NCBI GenBank assembly: GCA_003240735.1
Contig: QFNE01000005.1
Coordinates: 124,001 to 188,000 of the forward strand
DNA from: Paracoccus denitrificans
GTDB taxonomy: Bacteria > Pseudomonadota > Alphaproteobacteria > Rhodobacterales > Rhodobacteraceae
Direction of reading: 5' to 3'
DNA: 64,000 nt
Position numbers and translations under genes: made by a program. Position 1 is the stretch's first letter. Each line of letters opens with the position of its first letter. Positions 18,547-27,825 of this stretch are shown piece after piece. Under the pieces are notes generated by a model. That model made no database searches. It was not told the DNA's origin and saw only the letters and a program-made list of their open reading frames with translations.

Positions 18547-18885
18547 AATTCTTAGGCATGGCGGTAATCTGCGCGACAAAGAGCCGGCTGCCTTGAATCT
18601 AAGCTGATCTGAGGTCCACACGCCTGCTGGACAACCAAACGAAAAAAACTAGGAGCGAAAATTATGCCTCATGTGCTGGAACATTGACGGCCAGTTATTG
18701 GCGTCGTGGGACTGCGCGCGGGCCGTAGCGCTGAATCAACGAGTTGCTCAACGATTTACCACACTGACTTTTTATCAGGCAGATCATTGCGATTATGCGC
18801 AAATATTGTTCAAAAATCCCGTCATTTGCTTGCTCCCTGCTGGTTTCAGTGGCGAAGCCCAAGCGTCAGTGTGTTTTCCCGTCTC
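18547..18885. other. Spacer between the divergent nicA and ureD genes
   Basis: No convincing gene is seen in this 339-base stretch. It should hold the urease promoter and perhaps part of the nicA promoter. The frame of ureD stays open upstream to 18706, but the translation there does not look like UreD. A 79-codon frame at 18671-18910 has no ribosome site and no recognisable features. I found no clear sigma-54 or NtrC site. Confidence 0.4.
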
Positions 18886-19680
18886 ATGGCCTTTGACCAG
18901 TTACCCTTGAAACCGCCTCTTCCCCGCAGTGTCGGCGCGACGCGGTTCGCGCGCGCAGGCGGGCGGATCCAGCGGCTGGACCAACAGGGATGCATGAAGA
19001 TTCTGCTGCCCCGCGGCGGGTCAGAGGCCGTGATCGTCAACACCTCGGGCGGCATCACCGGCGGGGATCGCCTGCAAGTTGCGATCGATGCGGGTGCGGC
19101 AGAGGCGCTGACCGTGACCACGCAGGCCGCAGAACGGATCTACCGCAGCGCAGGTGGCTTCGGGCAGGTCCTGAATGATCTGACGATCGAGGCCGGAGCG
19201 CGGATCGACTGGCTGCCACAGGAAACGATCCTGTTCGACGGGGCCGCGCTGGAACGGCGGCTGACGGTCCGCATGGCAGGGGATGCGACGCTTCTGGCGC
19301 TGGAAAGTCTTGTGTTTGGCCGCGCAGCACATGGCGAAACGATCCGACGGCTGCATCTGCGCGACCACTGGCGCATCTGGCGCGATGGTCGCCTGACCCA
19401 CGCCGAGGCCGTGCGCATGGACGATATGGCGACCAGCCCCGCAACACTGGAAGGCGCGCGGGCCATCGCCACGCTGGTCTTCGCCGCGCGGGGGGCAGAG
19501 ACCGCCCGCGATGCGGCGCGCGCCCTGATCCCTGACGGCGTTGAGGCTGCCGTCACGGCGCTGCCCGGGATGGTGCTGGCGCGCCTGATGGCCCCCAGCG
19601 CGCAGGCGCTGCGCACGGCGATCATTCCCCTGATCCGACATTTCCGCGCAGGGCCTCCCCCGCGCGTCTGGCAACTTTGA
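18886..19680 (+). CDS. ureD: Urease accessory protein UreD (UreH)
   Basis: UreD is the scaffold that, with UreF and UreG, inserts nickel into apo-urease in the cytoplasm. From ATG 18886 the protein has 264 residues. It has the family blocks [45 protein letters not shown] and a C-terminal [14 protein letters not shown]. The start is uncertain because there is no good ribosome site: GTG 18871, five codons earlier, is an alternative. The upstream open frame to 18706 encodes unrelated-looking sequence. It is the first gene of the ureDAJBCEFG operon, 7 bases before ureA. Confidence 0.92.
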   Translation: MAFDQLPLKPPLPRSVGATRFARAGGRIQRLDQQGCMKILLPRGGSEAVIVNTSGGITGGDRLQVAIDAGAAEALTVTTQAAERIYRSAGGFGQVLNDLTIEAGARIDWLPQETILFDGAALERRLTVRMAGDATLLALESLVFGRAAHGETIRRLHLRDHWRIWRDGRLTHAEAVRMDDMATSPATLEGARAIATLVFAARGAETARDAARALIPDGVEAAVTALPGMVLARLMAPSAQALRTAIIPLIRHFRAGPPPRVWQL

Positions 19681-19687
19681 GGACGAG

Positions 19688-19990
19688 ATGAACCTGACCC
19701 CCCGCGAAAAGGACAAGTTGCTGGTCGCGATGGCCGCCATCGTTGCCCGCAGTCGCCGCGACCGTGGCGTCAAGCTGAACCACCCCGAAGCCATCGCCAT
19801 CATCACCGACGCCGTCGTCGAAGGCGCCCGCGACGGGCGCACGGTGGCGGACCTGATGTCCTTTGGCGCCGAGATTCTGCGGGCTGAGGACTGCATGGAC
19901 GGCATCCCCGCGATGATCCCCGAGATTCAGGTCGAGGCGACCTTTCCCGACGGCACCAAGCTGGTCACCGTCCATCACCCAATCCGCTGA
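19688..19990 (+). CDS. ureA: Urease gamma subunit UreA
   Basis: This 100-residue small structural subunit of urease has the characteristic [20 protein letters not shown] start, [23 protein letters not shown] and the closing [21 protein letters not shown]. The length is standard. GAGG lies 5 bases before the ATG. It forms the heterotrimer core with UreB and UreC. The next gene is ureJ rather than ureB. Confidence 0.97.
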   Translation: MNLTPREKDKLLVAMAAIVARSRRDRGVKLNHPEAIAIITDAVVEGARDGRTVADLMSFGAEILRAEDCMDGIPAMIPEIQVEATFPDGTKLVTVHHPIR

Positions 19991-20002
19991 AGGAACATGC
20001 CC

Positions 20003-20548
20003 ATGCTGAAGAAACTCGTTGCCGCCGCCATGCTGTTGCCGACCGCCGCGCTGGCGCATCCGGGTCACGTCGAAGGCTCGCCCTTTGCCGCCGGACTATC
20101 GCATCCGCTGGGCGGTCTGGACCATCTGCTGGCGATGGTGGCTGTCGGCCTGTGGGCGGCGTCCATCGGCGGACGTGCGGTCTGGGCGCTGCCCCTGACC
20201 TTCGTGGTCGCGATGATCGCCGGCGGCGCGCTGGGGGCGGCGCATGTCGCCCTGCCGCTGGTCGAGCCGATGATTCTGGCATCGTCGATCATGATCGGCG
20301 CAGCGATTGCCCTGGCTTTGCGGCCCGGTTTGGCCGCGACGCTGCCGGTGGTCGCGCTATTTGGTGTAATGCACGGGCACGCCCACGGTGTCGAAGGACC
20401 GGCACATGGATTGCTGGCCTATGCCGTGGGGTTTGCCGTGGCGACCGCGGGGCTGCATCTGGCGGGTATCGCGCTGGGTCGTCTGCCGCTTGTGCGCTGG
20501 TTGGGGGCCGCGACGGCGGCCGCCGGCCTGATGCTGGCGGTGGCCTGA
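20003..20548 (+). CDS. ureJ: HupE/UreJ-family membrane protein
   Basis: This 181-residue membrane protein has a signal-like N-terminus ([18 protein letters not shown]) followed by a His-containing [27 protein letters not shown] block and about six hydrophobic segments. The internal GVMHGHAHG histidine motif is typical of HupE/UreJ proteins, which are thought to help nickel (or cobalt) uptake for urease or hydrogenase. ATG 20003 is preferred over ATG 19997 because AAGGA lies 8 bases before the former and only 2 before the latter. It sits between ureA and ureB, an arrangement found in several alphaproteobacterial urease operons. Confidence 0.9.
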   Translation: MLKKLVAAAMLLPTAALAHPGHVEGSPFAAGLSHPLGGLDHLLAMVAVGLWAASIGGRAVWALPLTFVVAMIAGGALGAAHVALPLVEPMILASSIMIGAAIALALRPGLAATLPVVALFGVMHGHAHGVEGPAHGLLAYAVGFAVATAGLHLAGIALGRLPLVRWLGAATAAAGLMLAVA

Positions 20549-20549
20549 C

Positions 20550-20855
20550 ATGATCCCCGGCGAAATCATCACGCCTGACGCTGACATCACGCTGAACCAA
20601 AGGCGCGATCCGATCATCCTGACGGTCGCCAACACCGGCGACCGCCCGGTTCAGGTGGGCAGCCATTACCACTTTGCCGAAACCAACCCGGCACTGGATT
20701 TCGACCGTGTGGCCGCGCGTGGACGCCGGCTGGACATTCCGTCCGGCACGGCGATCCGGTTCGAACCCGGCCAGACCCGCGATGTCGCGCTGATCCCGTT
20801 TGCCGGGGTGCGCCGGGTATTTGGCTTTCGCGCTGAAATCATGGGGGACCTGTAA
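20550..20855 (+). CDS. ureB: Urease beta subunit UreB
   Basis: This 101-residue structural subunit has the diagnostic [19 protein letters not shown] start, [24 protein letters not shown] and [20 protein letters not shown]. It starts one base after the ureJ stop, and its own stop touches the ureC start. Tight coupling with ureC is therefore likely. Confidence 0.97.
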   Translation: MIPGEIITPDADITLNQRRDPIILTVANTGDRPVQVGSHYHFAETNPALDFDRVAARGRRLDIPSGTAIRFEPGQTRDVALIPFAGVRRVFGFRAEIMGDL

Positions 20856-22547
20856 ATGCCCGCAACGCTGTCCCGCGCCGATTATGCCGCGATCTACGGC
20901 CCGACGACGGGCGACCGGGTGCGTCTGGCCGACACCGACCTGATCATTGAGGTCGAGCGCGACCTGACCACCTATGGCGAAGAGGTCAAGTTCGGCGGCG
21001 GCAAGGTCATTCGCGACGGCATGGGCCAGTCGCAGAAATCCCGCGCCGAAGGGGCGATGGATACGGTCATCACCAATGCGCTGATCGTGGACGCGTCCGG
21101 CATCTACAAGGCGGATGTGGGTCTGCGTGACGGCCGGATCGCCGTGATCGGCAAGGCAGGAAACCCCGACACCCAGCCGGCGGTCGACGTGCTGATCGGA
21201 CCGGGGACAGAAATCATAGCGGGCGAGGGCCGGATCCTGACCGCCGGCGCGATGGACGCGCATATCCACTTCATCTGCCCCCAGCAGATCGACGATGCGC
21301 TGCATTCGGGCATCACGACGATGCTGGGCGGGGGGACCGGTCCTGCGCACGGCACGCTGGCCACCACCTGCACGCCGGGGCCTTGGCACATCGGGCGGAT
21401 GTTGCAAGCCGCCGACGCCTTCCCCATGAATCTTGCGTTCGCGGGCAAGGGGAACGCGTCCCTGCCCGCCGCGCTGGAGGAACAGGTCCGCGCCGGGGTC
21501 TGCGCGCTGAAACTGCACGAGGATTGGGGCACGACCCCCGCCGCCATCGATTGCTGTCTGTCGGTCGCCGACCGCATGGACGTTCAGGTGATGATCCACA
21601 CAGACACGCTGAACGAGTCCGGCTTCGTCGAGGACACCATCGCGGCCATCGGCGGCCGCACGATCCACGCCTTCCACACCGAAGGCGCTGGTGGCGGCCA
21701 CGCCCCCGACATCATTCGCGTGGCGGGTCTACCGAACGTCATTCCGTCGTCGACAAATCCCACGCGCCCTTTCACCGTGAACACGATGGAAGAGCATCTG
21801 GACATGCTGATGGTGTGTCACCACCTAGACCGTTCGATCCCCGAAGACATCGCCTTTGCGGAATCGCGTATCCGCCGCGAAACCATCGCGGCCGAGGATA
21901 TCCTGCACGACATGGGCGCGATGTCGATCATCTCGTCCGACAGTCAGGCCATGGGCCGTGTGGGCGAGGTACTGATCCGCACATGGCAGACCGCACACAA
22001 GATGCGGGTCCAGCGCGGCAAACTGGGCAGCGGCCCGGCGGATAACGAACGCGTTCGCCGCTACATCGCGAAATACACCATCAACCCGGCGATTGCGCAT
22101 GGCCTGTCCCATGAAATCGGGTCGATCACGGTTGGCAAGCGGGCCGATCTGGTGCTGTGGAACCCGGCCTTCTTCGGGGTAAAGCCCGAAATGGTGCTGC
22201 TGGGCGGGACGATCGTCATGGCCCAGATGGGTGATCCGAACGCCTCGATCCCGACCCCGCAGCCGGTTCATTCGCGTCCCATGTTTGGTGCGTTCGGTCG
22301 TTCCGTGGAACGCAGCGCGGTGACATTCGTCAGCCGCGATGCCGCTGTGGGGCACCTGGGGCTGGCCAAGGATACAGTCGTCGCTCGCGGCACCCGCGAT
22401 ATCGGCAAGGCCGACATGGTGCTGAACGACGCCACCCCCGACATCACCGTGAACCCCGAAACCTATGAGGTGCGGGCGGATGGCGAGTTGCTGACCTGCC
22501 AGCCCGCCGAAAGCCTGCCGATGGCCCAGCGTTACTTCCTGTTCTGA
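20856..22547 (+). CDS. ureC: Urease alpha (catalytic) subunit UreC
   Basis: This 563-residue catalytic subunit hydrolyses urea to ammonia and carbamate. The nickel ligands and active-site parts are visible: HIH in [12 protein letters not shown], the carbamylated Lys219 in [10 protein letters not shown], His in [11 protein letters not shown] and [14 protein letters not shown], and the flap MVCHHL with the mobile-loop histidine. ATG 20856 follows directly on the ureB stop, with GGGGGA about 7 bases upstream. The length is slightly short of the usual 566-570, with no key residue lost. Confidence 0.98.
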   Translation: MPATLSRADYAAIYGPTTGDRVRLADTDLIIEVERDLTTYGEEVKFGGGKVIRDGMGQSQKSRAEGAMDTVITNALIVDASGIYKADVGLRDGRIAVIGKAGNPDTQPAVDVLIGPGTEIIAGEGRILTAGAMDAHIHFICPQQIDDALHSGITTMLGGGTGPAHGTLATTCTPGPWHIGRMLQAADAFPMNLAFAGKGNASLPAALEEQVRAGVCALKLHEDWGTTPAAIDCCLSVADRMDVQVMIHTDTLNESGFVEDTIAAIGGRTIHAFHTEGAGGGHAPDIIRVAGLPNVIPSSTNPTRPFTVNTMEEHLDMLMVCHHLDRSIPEDIAFAESRIRRETIAAEDILHDMGAMSIISSDSQAMGRVGEVLIRTWQTAHKMRVQRGKLGSGPADNERVRRYIAKYTINPAIAHGLSHEIGSITVGKRADLVLWNPAFFGVKPEMVLLGGTIVMAQMGDPNASIPTPQPVHSRPMFGAFGRSVERSAVTFVSRDAAVGHLGLAKDTVVARGTRDIGKADMVLNDATPDITVNPETYEVRADGELLTCQPAESLPMAQRYFLF

Positions 22548-22554
22548 GAGACCG

Positions 22555-23037
22555 ATGAAAGCCACTACCCTGCGCCACGCGCCCCTTCCCGCCCAGCCCA
22601 TCGACCAGATCGCGCTGGACTACGACGCGCGGTTTCTGCGGCGCAAACTGCTGCGCACCGTCTCGGGCGCCGAGGTGATGGTCGACCTGCCCAAGGTCAC
22701 CGCGCTGGCTGACGGCGACGCGCTGGAAACCGACGCGGGTCTGGTCCAGATCGTGGCCGCGGCAGAACCCGTCCTGATCATCACCGGCGATCTGCCCCGG
22801 CTGGCCTGGCACATCGGAAACCGCCACACGCCGTGTCAGATCGAGCCGTTTCATCTGGTGATCCGCGCCGACCACGTGCTGCGCACAATGCTGGTCGGCC
22901 TTGGCGCGCAGATCACGGACGCGACTCGCCCCTTTACCCCCGAAGGCGGCGCTTACGGCGCGGCTCAGGTGATGGGGCATGATCACGGGCACTCCCACGC
23001 GCACGCTCATGGACACCACCATCACCCGCATGACTGA
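22555..23037 (+). CDS. ureE: Urease accessory nickel chaperone UreE
   Basis: This 160-residue metallochaperone delivers Ni(II) to the UreDFG complex. It has an N-terminal peptide-binding domain and a metal-binding domain (LAWHIGNRHTPCQIE with the conserved His). The tail is histidine-rich ([19 protein letters not shown]), a nickel buffer typical of many UreE proteins. It starts 7 bases after ureC. Its last bases overlap the ureF start. Confidence 0.95.
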   Translation: MKATTLRHAPLPAQPIDQIALDYDARFLRRKLLRTVSGAEVMVDLPKVTALADGDALETDAGLVQIVAAAEPVLIITGDLPRLAWHIGNRHTPCQIEPFHLVIRADHVLRTMLVGLGAQITDATRPFTPEGGAYGAAQVMGHDHGHSHAHAHGHHHHPHD

Positions 23038-23656
23038 CATCGGGGCAATCCAGCGCCTGTTTGCGTGGCTTTCGCCTGCCTATCCGGTTGGCAGCTTTGC
23101 CTATTCACACGGGGTGGAGCAGGCGATTGCAGATGGCTGGCTGACCTCGCCCGCCGATGTGGAACGCTGGATCGCCGATCTTCTGACCCACGGCGCCGGT
23201 CGGAACGACGCCATCATTCTGGCTCATGCATGGCGGGGCGATGATGTGGCCGATCTTGCCACCGCGCTGGCCGGATCGGCCGAGCGGTTGCGCGAAACAC
23301 TGGAACAGGGCGCAAGCTTTGCGCGCGTGGCGACGGCCGTGGACGGCGCCCTTTCGGCCGCACCCTATCCGGTCATCGTCGGTCAGGCCGCCGCGCGTGC
23401 GGGTGTCCCACTGCCGGAAACTCTGGTGATCTTTCTGCAGGCGTTCGCGTCGAACCTGATCACCGCCTGCGTCAAGTCGGTGCCCATCGGCCCGACCGAC
23501 GGGCAGCGGGTCCTGTCCGCGCTGATGCCCGTTATCAGCGACATCGCGCACGACGCGGAAACCGCGACGCTGGATGACATCGGCGGTTGCGCCTTTCGCA
23601 GCGATATGTGCGCCATGCGCCATGAAACTCTGGAACCAAGGATTTACCGGACATGA
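23030..23656 (+). CDS. ureF: Urease accessory protein UreF
   Basis: This 208-residue helical protein bridges UreD and UreG in the activation complex. Its N-terminal [24 protein letters not shown] is the UreF signature, and [24 protein letters not shown] sequence appears near the end. ATG 23030 overlaps the end of ureE by 8 bases; ATG 23009, seven codons earlier, is also in frame. The family N-terminus fits 23030 better. The stop overlaps ureG (ATGA). Confidence 0.94.
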   Translation: MTDIGAIQRLFAWLSPAYPVGSFAYSHGVEQAIADGWLTSPADVERWIADLLTHGAGRNDAIILAHAWRGDDVADLATALAGSAERLRETLEQGASFARVATAVDGALSAAPYPVIVGQAAARAGVPLPETLVIFLQAFASNLITACVKSVPIGPTDGQRVLSALMPVISDIAHDAETATLDDIGGCAFRSDMCAMRHETLEPRIYRT

Positions 23657-24270
23657 CCAGCCCCAACGGCCCCCTTCGCATCGGGATCGGCGGTCCCGTC
23701 GGCGCCGGAAAGACCCGCCTGACCGAGGCGCTGTGCCGCGCGCTGTCCCAGGACCTGTCGGTCGCGGCGATCACCAACGACATCTATACCCGCGAAGATG
23801 CGGAATACCTGATGCGCGTTCAGGCGCTGCCACTGGACCGCATCCGGGGCGTGGAAACCGGTGGCTGCCCGCATACCGCCATCCGCGAAGACTGCTCGAT
23901 CAATCTGGCGGCGGTCGACGATCTGACCGCCAGCTTTCCCGATCTGGATGTGATCCTGATCGAATCCGGCGGCGACAACCTGTCGGCCACGTTTTCACCC
24001 GAACTGGCCGATCTGACCGTCTATCAGATCGATTGCGGGATGGGCGACGACATCCCCCGCAAAGGCGGCCCGGGGGTGACGCGGTCCGACCTGCTGGTCA
24101 TCAACAAGATCGACATAGCAGACGCGGTCGGCTGCGACCGGGACCGCATGGCGCGCGACGCGGCCCATCAACGGGGCGAACGGCCCGTCCGCTTCTGTTC
24201 GCTGCGTAGCGGAGAGGGTGTGGCCGACGTCGTGTCAGAAATCCGTCGTCTGGGCGGCCTGCCTGCCTGA
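23653..24270 (+). CDS. ureG: Urease accessory GTPase UreG
   Basis: This 205-residue SIMIBI GTPase powers nickel insertion. It shows the P-loop GGPVGAGKT, the [13 protein letters not shown] block, the nickel-binding CPH within [53 protein letters not shown] with the NKxD base motif, and a C-terminal RSGEGVADV. All key residues are present. It is the last gene of the operon and is followed by a clear terminator. Confidence 0.97.
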   Translation: MTSPNGPLRIGIGGPVGAGKTRLTEALCRALSQDLSVAAITNDIYTREDAEYLMRVQALPLDRIRGVETGGCPHTAIREDCSINLAAVDDLTASFPDLDVILIESGGDNLSATFSPELADLTVYQIDCGMGDDIPRKGGPGVTRSDLLVINKIDIADAVGCDRDRMARDAAHQRGERPVRFCSLRSGEGVADVVSEIRRLGGLPA

Positions 24271-24303
24271 ATCACGCCGCCCGATCATGGCCTGTTGCGA
24301 TGA

Positions 24304-24333
24304 CCCCGCCCCGAATCCGAGGGCGGGGTTTTT
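24304..24333 (+). terminator. Rho-independent terminator after ureG
   Basis: CCCCGCCC (24304-24311) pairs with GGGCGGGG (24321-24328) around a 9-base loop and runs into TTTTT (24329-24333). This is a textbook intrinsic terminator separating the urease operon from urtABCDE. Confidence 0.92.
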
Positions 24334-24521
24334 CGTCCCGCGCCCGCCACGTCAAATCCGAATTCTGCCGCACAATGCTGCAACTGCACAGACTTGCTGC
24401 CCGAATTCGTGCAGCCGCAATCTGCACAAGTTTTCCGCACCCATTTGCTTGTCTCGGCGCACCCTTGAATGCGCAATCCATCCGTCAAACGCGGACACAC
24501 GCGCACCAACAGGAGACGGGG

Positions 24522-25817
24522 ATGCGGGGATTTAAGACGACATTTGCATCGCTTGCGGCATCGGCGGCCATCGGGCTTGGCCTTTGCAGCGCAGCGATTG
24601 CGCAGGAAGACACCATCAAGATCGGCGTGCTGCATTCGCTGTCGGGCACGATGGCGATTTCGGAAACCACGCTGAAGGACACCGTCCTGATGATGGTCGA
24701 TCAGCAGAACGCCAAAGGCGGTCTGCTGGGCAAGAAGATCGAGGCGGTCGTGGTCGACCCCGCATCCGATTGGCCGCTGTTCGCCGAAAAAGCGCGCGAG
24801 CTGATTTCCGTGAACGGCGTCGATGCCATCTTCGGCTGCTGGACCAGCGTCAGCCGCAAGTCCGTCCTGCCGGTGGTCGAGGAACTGAACGGCCTGCTGT
24901 TCTATCCCGTCCAGTATGAAGGCGAGGAATCGTCCAAGAACGTGATCTATACCGGCGCCGCGCCGAACCAGCAGGCAATCCCGGCGGTCGATTACATGGC
25001 CGATGAACTCGGCGTCGAAAAATGGGCGCTGCTTGGGACGGACTATGTCTATCCGCGCACCACGAACAACATTCTGGAGCAGTATCTGGCGGGCCGCGGC
25101 GTCGCCAAGGATGACATCTTCATCAACTACACCCCGTTCGGTCATTCGGACTGGTCCAAGATCGTCCAGGACGTCGTGGCGCTGGGTGCGGACGGCAAGA
25201 AGGTTGGCGTCGTGTCGACGATCAACGGTGACGCCAACATCGGGTTCTACAAGGAACTCGCTGCCGCCGGCATCTCGGCTGAAGACATTCCTGTGATGGC
25301 ATTCTCGGTCGGGGAAGAGGAACTGGCCGGTCTGGATACCAAGAATCTTGTCGGCCATCTGGCCGCCTGGAACTATTTCGAAAGCGCCGATACGCCCGCC
25401 AACAAGGCGTTCATCGAGGAATGGCACAAATTCACCGGCGACGACAAACGGGTGACCAACGACCCGATGGAAGCCACCATGATCGGCTTCAACGCATGGG
25501 TGAAGGCCGTTGAAAAGGCCGGCACGACCGACACCGACCCGGTGCTGGACGCGATCGTCGGCGTCGAGGTCCCGAACCTGACCGGCGGCACGGCCAAGGT
25601 TCTGCCGAACCACCACCTGACGAAGCCCGTGCTGATCGGTGAAATCCGCGATGACGGCCAGTTCGACATCGTCAGCCAGACCCCGGAAGTGCCGGGCGAC
25701 GCGTGGACCGACTATCTGCCCGCCAGCGCCAAGCTCGACTCGGACTGGCCCGGCAAGAAATGCGGCATGTGGAACACCGAAACCAACAGCTGCGTGCAGG
25801 TCAAGTCGAACTACTGA
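24522..25817 (+). CDS. urtA: Urea ABC transporter substrate-binding protein UrtA
   Basis: This 431-residue periplasmic binding protein of the branched-chain amino-acid (Peripla_BP) family is specific for urea. A Sec signal (MRGFKTTFASLAASAAIG to SAAIAQ) precedes DTIKIGVLHSLSGTMAISE, FGCWTSVSRKSVLPVVEE, FYPVQYEGEESSKNVIYTGAAPNQQ and WALLGTDYVYPRTTN, all typical of UrtA rather than LivJ. ATG 24522 is fixed by AGGAG 6 bases upstream. The next genes are urtBCDE, and the urease operon precedes it, so imported urea is hydrolysed at once. The 188-base region between the terminator and urtA should hold the promoter; no specific site is assigned. Confidence 0.96.
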   Translation: MRGFKTTFASLAASAAIGLGLCSAAIAQEDTIKIGVLHSLSGTMAISETTLKDTVLMMVDQQNAKGGLLGKKIEAVVVDPASDWPLFAEKARELISVNGVDAIFGCWTSVSRKSVLPVVEELNGLLFYPVQYEGEESSKNVIYTGAAPNQQAIPAVDYMADELGVEKWALLGTDYVYPRTTNNILEQYLAGRGVAKDDIFINYTPFGHSDWSKIVQDVVALGADGKKVGVVSTINGDANIGFYKELAAAGISAEDIPVMAFSVGEEELAGLDTKNLVGHLAAWNYFESADTPANKAFIEEWHKFTGDDKRVTNDPMEATMIGFNAWVKAVEKAGTTDTDPVLDAIVGVEVPNLTGGTAKVLPNHHLTKPVLIGEIRDDGQFDIVSQTPEVPGDAWTDYLPASAKLDSDWPGKKCGMWNTETNSCVQVKSNY

Positions 25818-25871
25818 TGCCTGATCCGGGCGGCGTCCGCGCCGCCCGACTTTATTCCCAAAGGACCGTTC

Positions 25872-27824
25872 ATGCGCCTTTTGCCCCTTCTTTGCGCGCT
25901 TCTCGCGTTGATGTTCACGTTCGTGACCGGTGCCGTCGCGCAGACGACAGACCTGTCGGCGGTCGTGACCCAGAACCGCGATCTGATCGAAAAGCCGTCG
26001 CGCCAGACCGTCGGCCCCGTGGTCGAGGCGATTGCCGCAGCGGGACCCCAGGGCGGCGCCCTGTTGCGGGCATGGGAAGCACGCGAGCTTGGTCTGCGCA
26101 AAAGCGACGATCTTCTGGTCATCACCCGCAAGGATGGCGACGATCTGGCGCTGACGGACGCGGTCACGGGCGCTGATCTGGGTGCCGCGGCCAGCGATGC
26201 GGTGACGATCCTGCGCCCCAATTCGGGCGTGCGCGGCGTCATCTCTGCTGCGATGGCGGGAAACGCGCTGTCGGACCCGGACCCGAAACGTCGGGCTGCC
26301 GCGCTGACCGCGCTTTCGCGCAAGGGTGACGCGGCGCAGCTGGCGCTGCTGCGGCAGGCCATGGACGATCCGGACCCCGCACTTGCCGCCCGCAAGGCCA
26401 GATTGGAACGTTTGCTGACGATCCAGTTCGACCCCGACCCCGCCGCGCGCATCGCCGCGATCCAAAGCTTCGGCGGCGACACATCCATCGATTTCCGGGG
26501 CGCGCTGAACCCGATCCTGTCGACCAAGCGCGTCGCGCTGGAGGCGATCCCGCTGGGCGCGAACGTCGCGCGCACGCTGACCGTCGGGTCCGACATCAGC
26601 CGAGAGGCTGCCTATGCGATGCTGGTCGATGCCGGCAGCGCGCCGCCCCTGCTGACCCCGCAGGCCGAACGCGCGACACTGGCGCAGCACATCGTCAACG
26701 GTCAGGTCGGCGGTGTGCCGGTGTCCGAACTCGGGTCCGATGCCGCCCGCGACCGCGCATGGTCGGCGCTTGAAAGCCAGGGACTCGTGTCCCCCGCTGC
26801 CAGCGACGCCGAGGTGACGCAGGCCCTCGACCGGTTCACCTTTGCCGACGTCTATAACGAACCCGACAGCGGCGTGACGGACGCCGCCCGCGCCGCGCTG
26901 CGCCAGACCGGGCTGGCACTGGGCGCGATGGAGGCCGCTGATCTGTCGCTGGACGCGCTGTCGCTGGCGTCGATCTATTTTCTGGCGGCCATCGGTCTTG
27001 CCATCACCTTTGGCGTCATGGGCGTCATCAACATGGCGCATGGCGAATTCATCATGATGGGGGCCTATACCGGCTATGTCGTCCAGCAATTCGTGCCCGA
27101 CCGGACCGTGTCGCTGATCCTCGCGCTTCCGGCGGCATTCATCGTGACATTCGCGGCGGGCGTGTTGCTGGAGCGGCTGGTCATCCGGCATCTGTATAAA
27201 CGCCCGCTGGAAACGTTGCTGGCCACGTTCGGCGTGTCCATCGCCCTGCAGCAGCTGGCCAAGAACATCTTCGGCACGCAGGCGCGCCCGCTGACCGCGC
27301 CGGGCTGGCTGGACGGGGCGCTGACCTTCAACGACGTCGTCTCGATCAGCTATATCCGCGTGGCGATCTTCGTGCTCGCGCTGGTGTTTCTGGGACTTTA
27401 CCTTTTCATCATGAACCGCACCCGGCTGGGGCTGGAGGTGCGGGCCGTGACCCAGAACCCGGCCATGGCCGCCAGCATGGGCATCAGCCCGGACCGCATC
27501 AACATGCTGACCTTCGGCCTTGGGTCAGGGATCGCGGGCATTGCGGGTGTGGCCATCGGGCTGTTCGCCAAGGTCACGTCCGAACTTGGCACCGACTACA
27601 TCGTGCAAAGCTTCATGACGGTCGTCGTCGGCGGCGTCGGCAACATCTGGGGCACGCTGGCCGGGGCCACGCTGATCGGCTTCCTGCAGAAATGGATCGA
27701 GTGGTTGAACCCGGCGAACACGCTGGCCGCACAGACCTTCATGATCCTTTTCATCATCATCTTCATCCAGTTCCGGCCGCGCGGCATCATCGCCGCCAAG
27801 GGCCGCGCCGCCGTGGGGGCCTGA
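25872..27824 (+). CDS. urtB: Urea ABC transporter permease UrtB with large N-terminal extracytoplasmic domain
   Basis: This is a 650-residue protein. A signal-like hydrophobic start (MRLLPLLCALLALMFTFVTGAVA) leads into about 340 residues of helical, HEAT-like sequence (for example SDPDPKRRAAALTALSRKGDAAQLALL). The LivH-type permease begins near residue 360 (SLASIYFLAAIGLAITFGVMGVINMAHGEFIMMGAYTG) and carries the ERLVIRHLYKRPLETLLATFG cytoplasmic loop. AAAGGA lies 6 bases before the ATG. The extra domain is common in UrtB. It forms the channel with UrtC. Confidence 0.94.
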   Translation: MRLLPLLCALLALMFTFVTGAVAQTTDLSAVVTQNRDLIEKPSRQTVGPVVEAIAAAGPQGGALLRAWEARELGLRKSDDLLVITRKDGDDLALTDAVTGADLGAAASDAVTILRPNSGVRGVISAAMAGNALSDPDPKRRAAALTALSRKGDAAQLALLRQAMDDPDPALAARKARLERLLTIQFDPDPAARIAAIQSFGGDTSIDFRGALNPILSTKRVALEAIPLGANVARTLTVGSDISREAAYAMLVDAGSAPPLLTPQAERATLAQHIVNGQVGGVPVSELGSDAARDRAWSALESQGLVSPAASDAEVTQALDRFTFADVYNEPDSGVTDAARAALRQTGLALGAMEAADLSLDALSLASIYFLAAIGLAITFGVMGVINMAHGEFIMMGAYTGYVVQQFVPDRTVSLILALPAAFIVTFAAGVLLERLVIRHLYKRPLETLLATFGVSIALQQLAKNIFGTQARPLTAPGWLDGALTFNDVVSISYIRVAIFVLALVFLGLYLFIMNRTRLGLEVRAVTQNPAMAASMGISPDRINMLTFGLGSGIAGIAGVAIGLFAKVTSELGTDYIVQSFMTVVVGGVGNIWGTLAGATLIGFLQKWIEWLNPANTLAAQTFMILFIIIFIQFRPRGIIAAKGRAAVGA

Positions 27825-27825
27825 G

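Noticed and set aside
18671..18910. A 79-codon plus-strand frame before ureD
   Set aside because: It has no ribosome site, no family features, and overlaps the ureD start in another frame.
22979..23036. His-rich repeat at the end of ureE as a DNA repeat or CRISPR-like element
   Set aside because: The CAC/CAT pattern is simply the codons of the UreE nickel-binding tail.
24285..27191. A 968-codon minus-strand frame across urtA and urtB
   Set aside because: It is antisense to two well-supported transporter genes and lacks any domain; long shadow frames are common at this GC level.
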